Under the pieces are notes generated by a model. It saw only the letters and a program-made list of their open reading frames with translations, did not search any database and was not told the DNA's origin. From Cyanobium sp. CZS25K (GTDB lineage Bacteria; Cyanobacteriota; Cyanobacteriia; PCC-6307; Cyanobiaceae), in NCBI GenBank assembly GCA_030373325.1, contig JAUCZB010000006.1, forward strand, positions 62,001 through 126,000: 64,000 bases of DNA, written 5' to 3'. This document shows, one piece after another, positions 50,161 through 59,574 of this stretch. The position numbers and the translations under genes were made by a program. The first letter of the stretch is position 1; the number at the start of each line of letters is the position of its first letter.

Positions 50161-50910
50161 ATGTCGCCGCTGCGGCTGTTTGGTGTCCTGCTGCTGATCG
50201 GCTGCTGCCGCCCTGCCCCGGCCCAGCCCCTGCCCCCCCCTCCCCTGGCGCCGCCGGCCCCGCCGCCACGCTCCCTGCTGGGTCCCGACGGGCCGGATCC
50301 CCGTGACGTGCCCCCGCCCCTGGCACCGCCCGGACCGGTGATCCCCCCCATCGGCCGCTCCGACCCCCGGCTGGAAGCGGCTCTGCGGGCCCGCCTGTTC
50401 GCCGGACCGGTGGCGGCCCCCCCCGCGGCGGCCGGCGATCCCGATCAGACCGAATGGGAACAGGCCCGTGCCACGGCCCAGCGGCCGATGTGCGCCGATG
50501 TGGGGCCCCTCCGCTATCTCCACAACCGCATCGACCTGGACGGCGACGGCCGACTGGAGACCGTGGCGGTGGTGGTGGGCTCCTACGCCTGTGGCAGCGG
50601 CGGCTGCAGCCTGCTGGTGTTCCGCGATGGCAGCGGCGGCCTGGAGCTGGTGGCGGAGAACGGGCTGTTCCAGTCGCCGCTGAAGGTGATCAGCAACCGT
50701 CATCGCGGCTGGCTGGATCTCACCATGCCCGCCAGCCTGCACGGGGCCCCCGACGGGCTGTTGGAACTCCGCTTCGATGGCCGCACCTACCGGCCGGTGC
50801 CGCTGCCGGAGGCCGAGGCTGCCGCCGGCGGACCGCCCGGAACGGTGGTGCTGGAACTGCTGCCCCTGCCCTTCGAACGGCTCGGTCGGCCGCTGCCCTG
50901 CGGACCCTGA
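50161..50910 (+). CDS. Exported proline-rich hypothetical protein
   Basis: Lipobox-like LLLIGCC and Pro-rich N-terminus; IDLDGDGRLETVAVVVGSYACGSGGCSLLVF. Confidence 0.55.
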   Translation: MSPLRLFGVLLLIGCCRPAPAQPLPPPPLAPPAPPPRSLLGPDGPDPRDVPPPLAPPGPVIPPIGRSDPRLEAALRARLFAGPVAAPPAAAGDPDQTEWEQARATAQRPMCADVGPLRYLHNRIDLDGDGRLETVAVVVGSYACGSGGCSLLVFRDGSGGLELVAENGLFQSPLKVISNRHRGWLDLTMPASLHGAPDGLLELRFDGRTYRPVPLPEAEAAAGGPPGTVVLELLPLPFERLGRPLPCGP

Positions 50911-50948
50911 TCCGGGCCGGCCGCTTGAATGGCGCTCACAGACGCGGC

Positions 50949-51872
50949 ATGGCGATGAGGATCCTGGTGATGGGCGGCACCCGCTTCGTGGGCCGGCCCC
51001 TGGTGAAGCGGCTGATGGGCGCGGGCCACGAGCTTTGCCTGTTCACCCGCGGGCGGAATCCCGTGCCCGAGGGGGTCGAACACCTGCAGGGCGACCGCGG
51101 CAGCGCCGAGGGCCTCGCTGCCCTGCAGGACCGCCCCTTCGAGGTGATCATCGACAGCTCCGGCCGCAGCCTCGAGGACACCCGCCTGGTGATCGAGCGC
51201 ACCGGCCCCCCCTCCCACCGGCTGGTGTACGTGAGTTCGGCCGGGGTGTATGCCGACAGCGAGCTCTGGCCGCTGGATGAGGAGGCCCCCACCGACCCGC
51301 AGAGCCGCCACGCCGGCAAGCTGGAAACCGAAGCCTGGCTGCGGGAGGAGGGCATCCCCTTCACCAGCTTCCGGCCCACCTACATCGTGGGGCCCGGCAA
51401 CTACAACCCGGTGGAGAGCTGGTTCTTCGATCGGATCGTCCATGGCCGGCCGGTGCCCCTGCCCGGCGACGGCAGCACCATCACCCAGCTGGGCCACGTA
51501 AGCGACCTGGCCGCCGCCATGGCCCGCTGCATCGAGGTGGAGGCCGCCACCAATCGCGTCTACAACTGCACCGGCTCCCAGGGCGTCACCTTCCGGGGGC
51601 TGGCGGCTGCCGCCGCGCGCGCCTGCGGCCAGGATCCCGCTGCGGTGGAGATCCGCCATTTCGATCCCGCCGGACTCGACAGGAAAGCCCGCAAGGCCTT
51701 CCCCCTGCGGCTCGCCCACTTCCTCACCAACACCGACCGGGTGCGGCGGGAACTGGCCTGGGAGCCTGCCTTCGACCTGGAGACCACCCTGGCGGACAGC
51801 TATGCCAACGACTACGCCCTGCGCCCTGCCGGAACACCCGATTTCAGCGGCGATGCGGCGTTGCTGGGCTGA
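50949..51872 (+). CDS. NAD-dependent epimerase/dehydratase, CSP41-like
   Basis: MRILVMGGTRFVGRPLVKRLMGAGHEL...LVYVSSAGVYADSE...YIVGPGNYNPVESWFFDRI. Confidence 0.85.
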   Translation: MAMRILVMGGTRFVGRPLVKRLMGAGHELCLFTRGRNPVPEGVEHLQGDRGSAEGLAALQDRPFEVIIDSSGRSLEDTRLVIERTGPPSHRLVYVSSAGVYADSELWPLDEEAPTDPQSRHAGKLETEAWLREEGIPFTSFRPTYIVGPGNYNPVESWFFDRIVHGRPVPLPGDGSTITQLGHVSDLAAAMARCIEVEAATNRVYNCTGSQGVTFRGLAAAAARACGQDPAAVEIRHFDPAGLDRKARKAFPLRLAHFLTNTDRVRRELAWEPAFDLETTLADSYANDYALRPAGTPDFSGDAALLG

Positions 51873-52080
51873 GGAGCCCCTGAGCTGGCTGATCGAAGGA
51901 GCGGTCGCCATCCCGTAGCAGGGGATAGCAATCTTCTCAGGCGATAACGTCAATCATTCCTGCCAACCGAGCAAGAATCAGACTGGCCGTTTCCGGTCGT
52001 CGCCTTACCGCGCACCCGGAGTCAGTTCGGCGTTGGCGGCGGCTTCGACGTTGGCGTTGGCGTCTGCCCCTGGAGGACCC

Positions 52081-52806
52081 ATGCTTTTGCGGCGACGGCT
52101 ACTACCACTGGGCATTCGCCAGGAGCTCAGGCATCGCTGGCGACAAATGCAGGATGGCATCCATCGGACCAGGTTCGACAGCACGTCAGGCGTCCTGGGA
52201 AGGCGAACCAGAATCGGCCTCACGCAGCCAATCATGCCGAGCGCGTTGTATCACAACAAACTGATCAACATCACACGTGGCGCCGCCCTGCTTGACAACA
52301 ACATCATTGGAGCCCATAGGAACTGGTCCTTTTGGCACCGAATCCACCGTCCCAATGCAGCCAATGGATTTGTCCCGGGGCGCAACCTCGTCAACGGCAG
52401 ACTTGTCGCCCTCTCCGGCGGCGGCCTCTGCCAACTTTCTTCGATGGTGTATCACCTGGCGTTGCTTGCCGGATTGACCATCGTGGAAAGGCACGCCCAT
52501 AGCCTGGACATCTATGAAGAAGATCAGCGTTTCACGCCCCTGGGCGCTGACGCTACGGTTGTCTGGGGCTTCAAAGACCTACGGCTCCACAATCCCCACC
52601 CCTTCCCTCTATCCCTCCGGTTCAGGGTTGAGAATGGCAGGCTGATTGGCGAGATCCAATCCGATGCTGACCTGATGGCTCATCATGTCGATTTTATTCA
52701 GATTCCCCTGAAAGGTCCATTCGTTCAGGTCAACACTGTCGTCAACAATCACCTCAAAGACAGCACCATCTATGAGCAACAGCGAGGCCTGGAAGTGATC
52801 GCCTAG
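52081..52806 (+). CDS. VanW-family protein
   Basis: GFVPGRNLVNGRLVALSGGGLCQLSSMVYHLALLAGLTIVERHAHSLDIYEE...GADATVVWGFKDLRLHN. Confidence 0.85.
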   Translation: MLLRRRLLPLGIRQELRHRWRQMQDGIHRTRFDSTSGVLGRRTRIGLTQPIMPSALYHNKLINITRGAALLDNNIIGAHRNWSFWHRIHRPNAANGFVPGRNLVNGRLVALSGGGLCQLSSMVYHLALLAGLTIVERHAHSLDIYEEDQRFTPLGADATVVWGFKDLRLHNPHPFPLSLRFRVENGRLIGEIQSDADLMAHHVDFIQIPLKGPFVQVNTVVNNHLKDSTIYEQQRGLEVIA

Positions 52807-53110
52807 CGGTGGCCTGTCAGCATCGGCGTCAAGACCGGTCCGGGGGACACCTCCTTGATCCGGATCCTCCACTGCGGGCACACCGCCACCGCTCCGCATT
52901 GCGCCCACCCCCCTCGCGCAGGCACAGAACAGGCCCCGGAGGTTCGTGCCAACGACATGGTCAACATCCGCGGCGGTGGAGTCGAGGACGCCGGCGCTCC
53001 TAACGCCCCCCGCCCAGTTCCCCGCACAGCCAGCGATGGCTGATGCCATTGGCCCATGGCTGGAAGCGGCCGGGTAGGGCCGGATGAGGCAGCTGCTGCA
53101 GTCCGCCGCC

Positions 53111-54094
53111 TCAGCGAGGACGTGCAGGCTGTTGTGGCTGTTTGAGCCCGAGCACGGCGATGCCCGTATCAATTCGCTGGATCGGCGGTGCACCGAGGCC
53201 CTGCTGCCAGAGGGTGAGCACCGACCAGTAGCCCTGTGACCTGGGCTTGCTGGCCGCTGTGGAATCCACAACACCGCGTTTGATCAGGTCCATCAGCTCA
53301 GGCAGGTCATCCAGGGCCACCACCTGGACATTGCCCTGCTTGCCCATGGCCTGGATCGCGCGACCCACGCCGATTCCGCCGCCCGCGTCACTCACAACCC
53401 AGCCCTTCAACTGTGGATGCTGCTCCATCGTGGCCACGGCCTGTTGTCGGGCGGTTTCCATGTTGTCGTTGTCCGCGGGACTGGCCACCACCTTGATGCC
53501 CGGGAAGCTCGCGAACAGCTTGCGGTGGCACTCCGCCCGGATCGCGTGGTTGGGAGCTGTTGGCACACCGCGCATGATCGCGACTTCGCCCTGCCCGCCT
53601 ACCAGCTCCGCCAGGCGCGCAGCGGCGATGCGCGCCTGTTGGCAGAAATCGGCGCCGATGCTGGTGATCGGAAGTTCGGCTGGCGGTTCTGAGTCGAACA
53701 CGGTGATGGGGATGCCCTGGCGTTCGGCCTGCTCAAGCAGAGGCTTGAGCCGGTTTGCATCCAGCAGATCGATGGTGATGCCGCTGGCTCGGGAGCGAAT
53801 CGCCGCCTGAAGAATGGCTGCCTGCAGATCGGCCTCAGCTCTGGCGGGAGGCCGGTAATCGATCACCACCGGGGTGTTGGTTTGCCCCTGGATCATCTGG
53901 GCGGCTGCCTTGGCGCCGCCATGCACCGCTTCAAACCAGGGGTGTGTCACCTTGGGAATCACCACGAACCGCAGCGGTTGTGGTGCTGCGTCAGCCCTCG
54001 CAGCACCCATCAGCAGGGAGCCGCCGATGATCAGGGCTTGAAGGCTGACTTGAAGGCTGTGAGAAACCGCGCGCATGGATCCTGACGGCAGCAA
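53111..54094 (-). CDS. Ribose/sugar-type ABC transporter substrate-binding protein
   Basis: Signal peptide; LRFVVIPKVTHPWFEAVHGGAKAAAQ...ITIDLLDANRLKPLLEQAERQGIPITVFDSEPP; periplasmic-binding protein type 1 pattern. Confidence 0.85.
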   Translation of the reverse strand: MLPSGSMRAVSHSLQVSLQALIIGGSLLMGAARADAAPQPLRFVVIPKVTHPWFEAVHGGAKAAAQMIQGQTNTPVVIDYRPPARAEADLQAAILQAAIRSRASGITIDLLDANRLKPLLEQAERQGIPITVFDSEPPAELPITSIGADFCQQARIAAARLAELVGGQGEVAIMRGVPTAPNHAIRAECHRKLFASFPGIKVVASPADNDNMETARQQAVATMEQHPQLKGWVVSDAGGGIGVGRAIQAMGKQGNVQVVALDDLPELMDLIKRGVVDSTAASKPRSQGYWSVLTLWQQGLGAPPIQRIDTGIAVLGLKQPQQPARPR

Positions 54095-54852
54095 CTCAGC
54101 CGCCGGCTCAATGTCACCTCAGCCTAGGAATGAGCGATGGGGCGTCGACGCTTTCGTGACCCTCTGACAGGCGGAGGTGATGAAGCGTCAGGTGGCTCTT
54201 GCGGCCTTGCTACCTCCAGCAGGCGGCGATCAGATTGCTGACGGATCGGCCCTCCCCATCCGCAAGCGGCTGGAGCTTCTGGTGGTGCTGCCAGTGGTTG
54301 ATGAGGGGATCCGCTGCCGCCTTCAGCCTTGAGCAGGCGATGTGTTTCAGCCCCCTCATGCGGCGCTCCGACCGCCAAGCGACTGCTTCGGCGGCAGCAA
54401 AGGAGAGCGGGCTGCTCAGGCTGCTGGGATCGCGACAAAAACCGGCAACAGAGCAAACAGGATGACTTCCAAAAGACCCTGGGGGCAACCCCACGTTCTG
54501 CTGGAAAGGACGTTCCTGGGCTTCGCATTCATCGACGAGACAGGCGATCTCTGCATCACTGCTGAGGGATAGAGCTGATGGCAGAAGGAACGCGACGCAG
54601 CAGCATTTAAAACAGCAAGTCCTGGATCGGATCTGGATGAAGAGTTCCGTCAGATAACGCTGCACCTGAGTGGCAGGCGAGGACTCCTACCGCGCTGGCA
54701 AGGCATCGGTCGTTGCCTGTCCTCTCATGGAACTAAATAGCTTCAGCCCCGCAGCCGTCGACCCTTCGTTGGCCGGCGGACAGGCTCATCGCCAAGGCCG
54801 GGCTTGGGCCGCTGCGCTCGTTGACCTCCTCGCTGGCGATCAGTGGTGGCGA

Positions 54853-55401
54853 TCAGTTCCGCGGGCCGGCCCGCAGATACCCCAGGGCGGAGCTGAGCGC
54901 CAGCAGCAGGGATGGCCAGAACAGCCACCAGCCGATGGCGTGAAGAAAGAGCGCGGTGGACGGCCCGGCGAGGCCCCAGTCCGGGGGCCAGAGCAGCAGC
55001 AGCAGCGACACGAACTGCAGGATCGTCTTGGCCTTGCCCCCCATCGAGGCGGGGCCGCCGCTGTCCTGGCCGGCCCGCCAGCCGGAGATCAGCAGCTCCC
55101 TGGCCAGCAGCAGCCACACTGCCCACAGGGGCAGACCACCGGTGTGGGCCAGCCACAGCAGCGGGGCGCTGATCAGGATCTTGTCGGTGAGGGGATCCAG
55201 CCGCGCCCCCCACACCGAGCCACCACCGGCCCGGCGGGCCAGGGCGCCATCGGCCCAGTCGCTCAGCCCCCCCAGCAGCAGCAGCACCCAGGCCAGGGCG
55301 GGACGTCCGCCGGCCAGGGCCAGCAGCAGGGGCAACCCCATAACGGCCCGTCCGATGGTCAGCAGGTCGGCGAGGCGACGCAGAGGAAGGGTCCCGTTCA
55401 C
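54853..55401 (-). CDS. pgsA: CDP-alcohol phosphatidyltransferase (PgsA-like)
   Basis: GGLSDWADGALARRAGGGSVWGARLDPLTDKI = CDP-alcohol phosphotransferase motif; GTG start at 55401. Confidence 0.85.
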   Translation of the reverse strand: MNGTLPLRRLADLLTIGRAVMGLPLLLALAGGRPALAWVLLLLGGLSDWADGALARRAGGGSVWGARLDPLTDKILISAPLLWLAHTGGLPLWAVWLLLARELLISGWRAGQDSGGPASMGGKAKTILQFVSLLLLLWPPDWGLAGPSTALFLHAIGWWLFWPSLLLALSSALGYLRAGPRN

Positions 55402-55431
55402 GAGCAGAATGCCATCACCGAGGAGATCCGC

Positions 55432-55899
55432 ATGGTCGTCGAGCGCAGCATGGCCGAGGTGATGACCAGCCCCGTGCTGAGCGTCACCACCACCACTCCC
55501 CTGCAGGAAGCCGTGCAGCTGATGAGCGACCACCATGTCAGCGGTCTGCCGGTGCTCGATGAGCTCGGGAACCTGGTGGGGGAGCTCAGCGAACAGGATC
55601 TGATGGTGCGTGAAAGCGGCTTCGATGCCGGGCCCTACGTGATGCTGCTCGATGCCGTGATCTACCTGCGCAACCCGCTCGACTGGGACCGGCAGGTGCA
55701 TCAGGTGCTGGGCAGCACCGTGGGCGATGTGATGGGCTCCAAGCCCCACAGTTGCCCCGTTGGCACCAGCCTGCCCCAGGCGGCCCGCCTGCTGCACGAC
55801 CGGGGCACCCAGCGCCTGTTCGTGCTCGACGACCAGGAGGCGCTGGTCGGGGTGATCACCCGGGGCGACGTGGTGCGGGCCCTCGCCGCCCAGGCCTGA
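55432..55899 (+). CDS. Tandem CBS-domain protein
   Basis: MAEVMTSPVLSVTTTTPLQEAVQLMSDHHVSGLPVLDELGNLVGELSEQDLM...RLFVLDDQEALVGVITRGDVVRAL. Confidence 0.88.
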   Translation: MVVERSMAEVMTSPVLSVTTTTPLQEAVQLMSDHHVSGLPVLDELGNLVGELSEQDLMVRESGFDAGPYVMLLDAVIYLRNPLDWDRQVHQVLGSTVGDVMGSKPHSCPVGTSLPQAARLLHDRGTQRLFVLDDQEALVGVITRGDVVRALAAQA

Positions 55900-56560
55900 A
55901 GCCGACCTGGCGGGGGGCAGGGGTCCAGGGAACGACGGCGCCATCGGCCACCAGCCAGAGCGCTTCGCCAGCTGAACAGGGATGGCCGCCGGTGAGCTGG
56001 CCGAAGGCGGGCAGGACCAGCTGATCGGCCGTCGGGTCGAAGGCGAAGCAGGGCAGCCGCAGCCGGTCGGCACCGCCCCCGATCAGGGCGACGGGGTGGC
56101 GATGGCCGCAGACGTTGAGCAGGCCGGCCCGAGGCTCGGGGGCGTGGCTCAGCCAGAGGGGACCCACGGCCACGGAGGCCTCCTGCTTCAGACCCTCGAG
56201 CCAGGAGCCCCGTTCGTGGTTGCCGCCGATCAGCCGCAGGGGGCAACCCAGCAGGTCCGGCAGGGCCCGCAGCTTCTGGCGCAGGTCCGCCGTCAGGCCC
56301 AGCCGGCTGTGGATCAGATCCCCCAGCACCAGCACCTGGACGGGCCTGTGGGCATGGGCCACCGCCAGCAGGGTGTTGAGGGTGGCCCCATCGCCATCGC
56401 TGGGGAGCGGGATGCCCTGGCTCTGGAAGCTCTCCGCCTTGCCCAGGTGCAGATCCGCCAGCAGCAGCACGCCCTGGCGCGGGTCGAAGGCGGCCCGCGC
56501 GCCCAGCAGCTGCAGCCGGTGACCCCGCCAGTGGAACTCGGCCGCCCCCGAAGTGGTCAT
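55856..56560 (-). CDS. PdeM-like metallophosphoesterase
   Basis: VLLLADLHLGKAESFQSQGIPLP; VLVLGDLIHSR; LIGGNHERG; CGHRHPVALI. Confidence 0.85.
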   Translation of the reverse strand: MTTSGAAEFHWRGHRLQLLGARAAFDPRQGVLLLADLHLGKAESFQSQGIPLPSDGDGATLNTLLAVAHAHRPVQVLVLGDLIHSRLGLTADLRQKLRALPDLLGCPLRLIGGNHERGSWLEGLKQEASVAVGPLWLSHAPEPRAGLLNVCGHRHPVALIGGGADRLRLPCFAFDPTADQLVLPAFGQLTGGHPCSAGEALWLVADGAVVPWTPAPRQVGFRPGRRGPAPRRPG

Positions 56561-56581
56561 GGTTGATCGATCACAGAGCCG

Positions 56582-58777
56582 ATGGCACCGGAGCCGCAGC
56601 CCAGGCGTCCCATCTTCTCCGGCGAGAATCACCCCAGCGCGCGGTCAGCGATGACGTCAAGCCAGCCGGAGGCCAGCAGCGAGGCGAGGGCCTGCCTGCT
56701 GCGCCTGGCTCCCTACCTGCTGGGCCGGGCCCGCCGCGGGGTCGTCGGCAGCAGCCGCTATGCCCAGAAACTGCGGGACGCCATCCGCGCCGCGGCAGCC
56801 GACGCCACGGCCCGGCCAGTGCTGATCAGCGGGGAACCGGGCCTGGAGAAGGACAACATCGCTGCCCTGATCCACTTCGGCTCGAAGGCCCGCAAGCAGC
56901 TGCTGGTGCGCATCAACTGCGCCCTGCTGCGCCCCGACGGCGCCGAGCTGTTCGCCCCCACCGGCGACGGCATGGCCCTGATCGACTGCATCGGCCAAGG
57001 CGCTCTGCTGCTCGATCAGATCGATCGCGCCGCCCCCTCCCTGCGGCCCGCCCTGCTGGAGCTGGCCCGCAGCGGCCGCTGGCGTTCCCCGGCCGGCGAC
57101 CAGGCCGAGCATGTCTTCGCCGGACGGGTGTTCCTCACCGCCGAGAAGAGCGAGCCCGATTTCGACAGCCTCTGCTGCCACATCCGCGTGCCGCCCCTGC
57201 GGGTGCGGCGCCAGGACCTGGGCGAATGGCTGCGCTACGGGGTGCGCCAGCGGGCCCTCAGCCTGGGCTGGAGCCGGCCGCCCGGCGTGGGGGAGGCCCT
57301 GGTGAAGAGGCTGCAGGGCTACGACTTCCCCGGCAACGTGCGCGAGTTGCTGGTGCTGATCGACCGGGCCCTGCGCCAGTGCAGTGACGACCACCCCGAC
57401 GCGCTGCCCGAGGACGTGTTCTGGACCCTGCGGCGGCCCCAGCGGGCCCGCTTCGATCTCTGGCGCTGGAAACCGTTCCTGCGCGACGCCATGCGTTCGC
57501 CCCGGTTCTGGAACGGGCTGCTGTTCGGCCTGGTGAGCTGGGTGTTCGTGCTGGTCAACCTGTGGCTCTGGTGGGGCCCCCAGGACCGCGCCCACAACGG
57601 TGGCCTGAACCTTTTCTGGGCCTGGTGGTGGCCCCTGATCCTGCTGGGATATCCCCTGGTGGGACGCCTTTGGTGCTCCTTCTGTCCGTTCATGGCGTGG
57701 GGCGAGATCAGCCAGCGGCTGGCGAAGCGCTTGGGCTGGCAGCCGGCCCGCTGGCCGCGGGGGGACACGGACCGCTGGGCGGCGCCCCTGCTGGCGGCAG
57801 GCTTCGCGGCGATTCTGCTGTGGGAGGAACTGGGCGATCTGCGCAACAGCGCCTGGCAGAGCAGCGCCCTGCTGCTGCTGATCACCGCCGGAGCCGTGGT
57901 CGGCTCGCTGCGCTTCGAGAAGCGCTTCTGGTGCCGCTACCTCTGCCCGGTGGGGGGCATGAACGGCCTGTTCGCCAAGCTGGCGATCAGCGAACTGCGG
58001 GCCGAGGCGGGCACCTGCAGCGGCAGCTGCAACAGCTACGCCTGCTTCAAGGGGGGTCCGGCGGAAGGGGAAGGCCTGGCCACCGCCGGCTGCCCCCTGG
58101 GCACCCATCCGGCCCACCTGGTGGACAACCGCAACTGCGTGCTGTGCCTCACCTGTGCCCAGGCCTGCCCCCACCGGTCGGTGCAGCTCCGCCTGAGGCC
58201 CCCCGCCGCCGACCTGCAGCGGGACATGGCACCACCGGCCGGGGAGGCCGGCCTGATCCTGGTGCTGGCGGGAGGGATCTGCCTGCGGCAGTGGGAGCGG
58301 CTGCTGGGGTGGCTGCCGCTGGCACCGGCCTCCCTGGAACAGGGGCCGATGCTGCCGCGTCTGGCCTTCGCCGCCCTCGCCCTCGCCCTGCCGGCGGGGC
58401 TGTGGCTGGCCCTGCGGCCCCTGGTGAAGCGGCTGCGCCCCGCCACGACCAGCTGGCAACTGCTCTATGGCCTGCTGCCGCTGCTCTGGGCCCTGCTGCT
58501 GGCCCAGCACCTGCCCATGGGCATGGCGGAAGGGGGCCTGCTGCTGCCGGTGAGCACCGAGAGCCTTTGGCCCGAACTGGCCACCCGGCTGCCCGCCTGG
58601 AGCGCCGATGCCCATGTGGTCGGCTTCTGCCAGAGCCTGGCGGTGCTGGTGGGTGTGGGCGGATCCCTGCTGATGCTGCGGCGGTTGCTGCAACTGGCTT
58701 TCTGGGCCGTCCCCTCCCTGGCCCTGAGCGGTCTGGTGATCGGCCTGGGGGCAGGCGGACGCTGGCTGGTGGGCTGA
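56582..58777 (+). CDS. Fusion: degenerate NtrC/sigma54-activator-type AAA+ domain + membrane polyferredoxin (NapH/NosR-like 4Fe-4S)
   Basis: AAA part PVLISGEPGLEKDNIAALIHFGSKARKQLLVRINCALL...GALLLDQIDRAAPSLRPALLEL...YDFPGNVRELLVLIDRAL; then TMs with GRLWCSFCPFMAWGE, FWCRYLCPVGGMNG, CVLCLTCAQACPH. Confidence 0.85.
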   Translation: MAPEPQPRRPIFSGENHPSARSAMTSSQPEASSEARACLLRLAPYLLGRARRGVVGSSRYAQKLRDAIRAAAADATARPVLISGEPGLEKDNIAALIHFGSKARKQLLVRINCALLRPDGAELFAPTGDGMALIDCIGQGALLLDQIDRAAPSLRPALLELARSGRWRSPAGDQAEHVFAGRVFLTAEKSEPDFDSLCCHIRVPPLRVRRQDLGEWLRYGVRQRALSLGWSRPPGVGEALVKRLQGYDFPGNVRELLVLIDRALRQCSDDHPDALPEDVFWTLRRPQRARFDLWRWKPFLRDAMRSPRFWNGLLFGLVSWVFVLVNLWLWWGPQDRAHNGGLNLFWAWWWPLILLGYPLVGRLWCSFCPFMAWGEISQRLAKRLGWQPARWPRGDTDRWAAPLLAAGFAAILLWEELGDLRNSAWQSSALLLLITAGAVVGSLRFEKRFWCRYLCPVGGMNGLFAKLAISELRAEAGTCSGSCNSYACFKGGPAEGEGLATAGCPLGTHPAHLVDNRNCVLCLTCAQACPHRSVQLRLRPPAADLQRDMAPPAGEAGLILVLAGGICLRQWERLLGWLPLAPASLEQGPMLPRLAFAALALALPAGLWLALRPLVKRLRPATTSWQLLYGLLPLLWALLLAQHLPMGMAEGGLLLPVSTESLWPELATRLPAWSADAHVVGFCQSLAVLVGVGGSLLMLRRLLQLAFWAVPSLALSGLVIGLGAGGRWLVG

Positions 58778-58799
58778 GCGGGAGGCCGCGGGATCCGCC

Positions 58800-59429
58800 T
58801 CAGCGGTTGCTGCAGAGACGCCTCAGATCGCTGGTGGCATAGAGGGGCACCACCGGCGCGTCAGGGTTCGCCGGCCCAGGGGAGCGCTCCAGGTGAAGGC
58901 GCGTCAGGGAATGGGCGGCCCCAAGGGCGTTGGCGAGCCGCAACTTCTGCTCACCGGTGGCCCGCTGCCAGGCCTGGCAGGTGGCTGCGCCGGACCCTTG
59001 CTCGGGAGGGACCTGGGCCAGGGCTCCGGGGTGTGCGGCGCCCAGCCCCAGGGCCACCATCAGCCCCAGAACCCGACGGCCACGCCAGCACCCTCCCCCC
59101 AGGACCGGCGAGTGGCGCACCTGCCGCGAGCGGCCCACGTACACCCAGGCCAAGCGCCCGTCCATGAGGGGCATGGGCTGCCGGTCGTAGAGGCGGGGAT
59201 AGCCCTCAAGCCGGTCGAGGGCGTCCAGGGCCCGGTCCACGAGCCGGTAGACCTCCCCCTGCACCATGCCGCTGCCCGCGATCGCCATGGGGAAGGGACC
59301 GAGGTCGTGCAGCACCAGCCCGCCCACGGTGCCCTCCCCCTCGAAGCCGCACCCCCCGAGCCAGTGGTGATTGACCTGGCCCCGCTGGAGGGTGCCGTAC
59401 ACGAAGACCAGCTCGGGATTCCGGTTCAC
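58800..59429 (-). CDS. Gamma-glutamylcyclotransferase (AIG2-like) fused to a TM/exported-like C-terminal segment
   Basis: ELVFVYGTLQRGQVNHHWLGG...GEVYRLVDRALDALDRLEGYPRLYDR (GGCT fold) followed by RRVLGLMVALGLGAAHPGALAQ and a Cys-containing tail. Confidence 0.7.
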   Translation of the reverse strand: MNRNPELVFVYGTLQRGQVNHHWLGGCGFEGEGTVGGLVLHDLGPFPMAIAGSGMVQGEVYRLVDRALDALDRLEGYPRLYDRQPMPLMDGRLAWVYVGRSRQVRHSPVLGGGCWRGRRVLGLMVALGLGAAHPGALAQVPPEQGSGAATCQAWQRATGEQKLRLANALGAAHSLTRLHLERSPGPANPDAPVVPLYATSDLRRLCSNR

Positions 59430-59489
59430 GGGGCGGGCCAGGGAGAGCAGGGCCAATGGCCATAATGAATCGGTTTCGCACCGGATTCC

Positions 59490-59573
59490 ATGACCATCGC
59501 CCTGCTCGCGGCGTTGCTGGGTTCGCTGGTGTTGATGGGCTGGATCGTGAAGCGGCTCGAGAAGGCCTCCTGA
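59490..59573 (+). CDS. Putative 27-aa single-TM microprotein
   Basis: MTIALLAALLGSLVLMGWIVKRLEKAS; ATG, one hydrophobic helix, basic C-term; CATAAT box just upstream. Confidence 0.5.
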   Translation: MTIALLAALLGSLVLMGWIVKRLEKAS

Positions 59574-59574
59574 A

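Noticed and set aside
50787-51953. 388-aa minus-strand ORF opposite the CSP41-like gene
   Set aside because: Antisense artefact; the plus-strand frame has an intact Rossmann motif
52807-53110. Short ORFs after the VanW gene as real proteins
   Set aside because: No RBS-supported start, no recognisable motif, overlapping frames on both strands
56657-58693. 678-aa minus-strand ORF opposite the AAA/polyferredoxin gene
   Set aside because: Gln/Gly/Pro-rich antisense artefact
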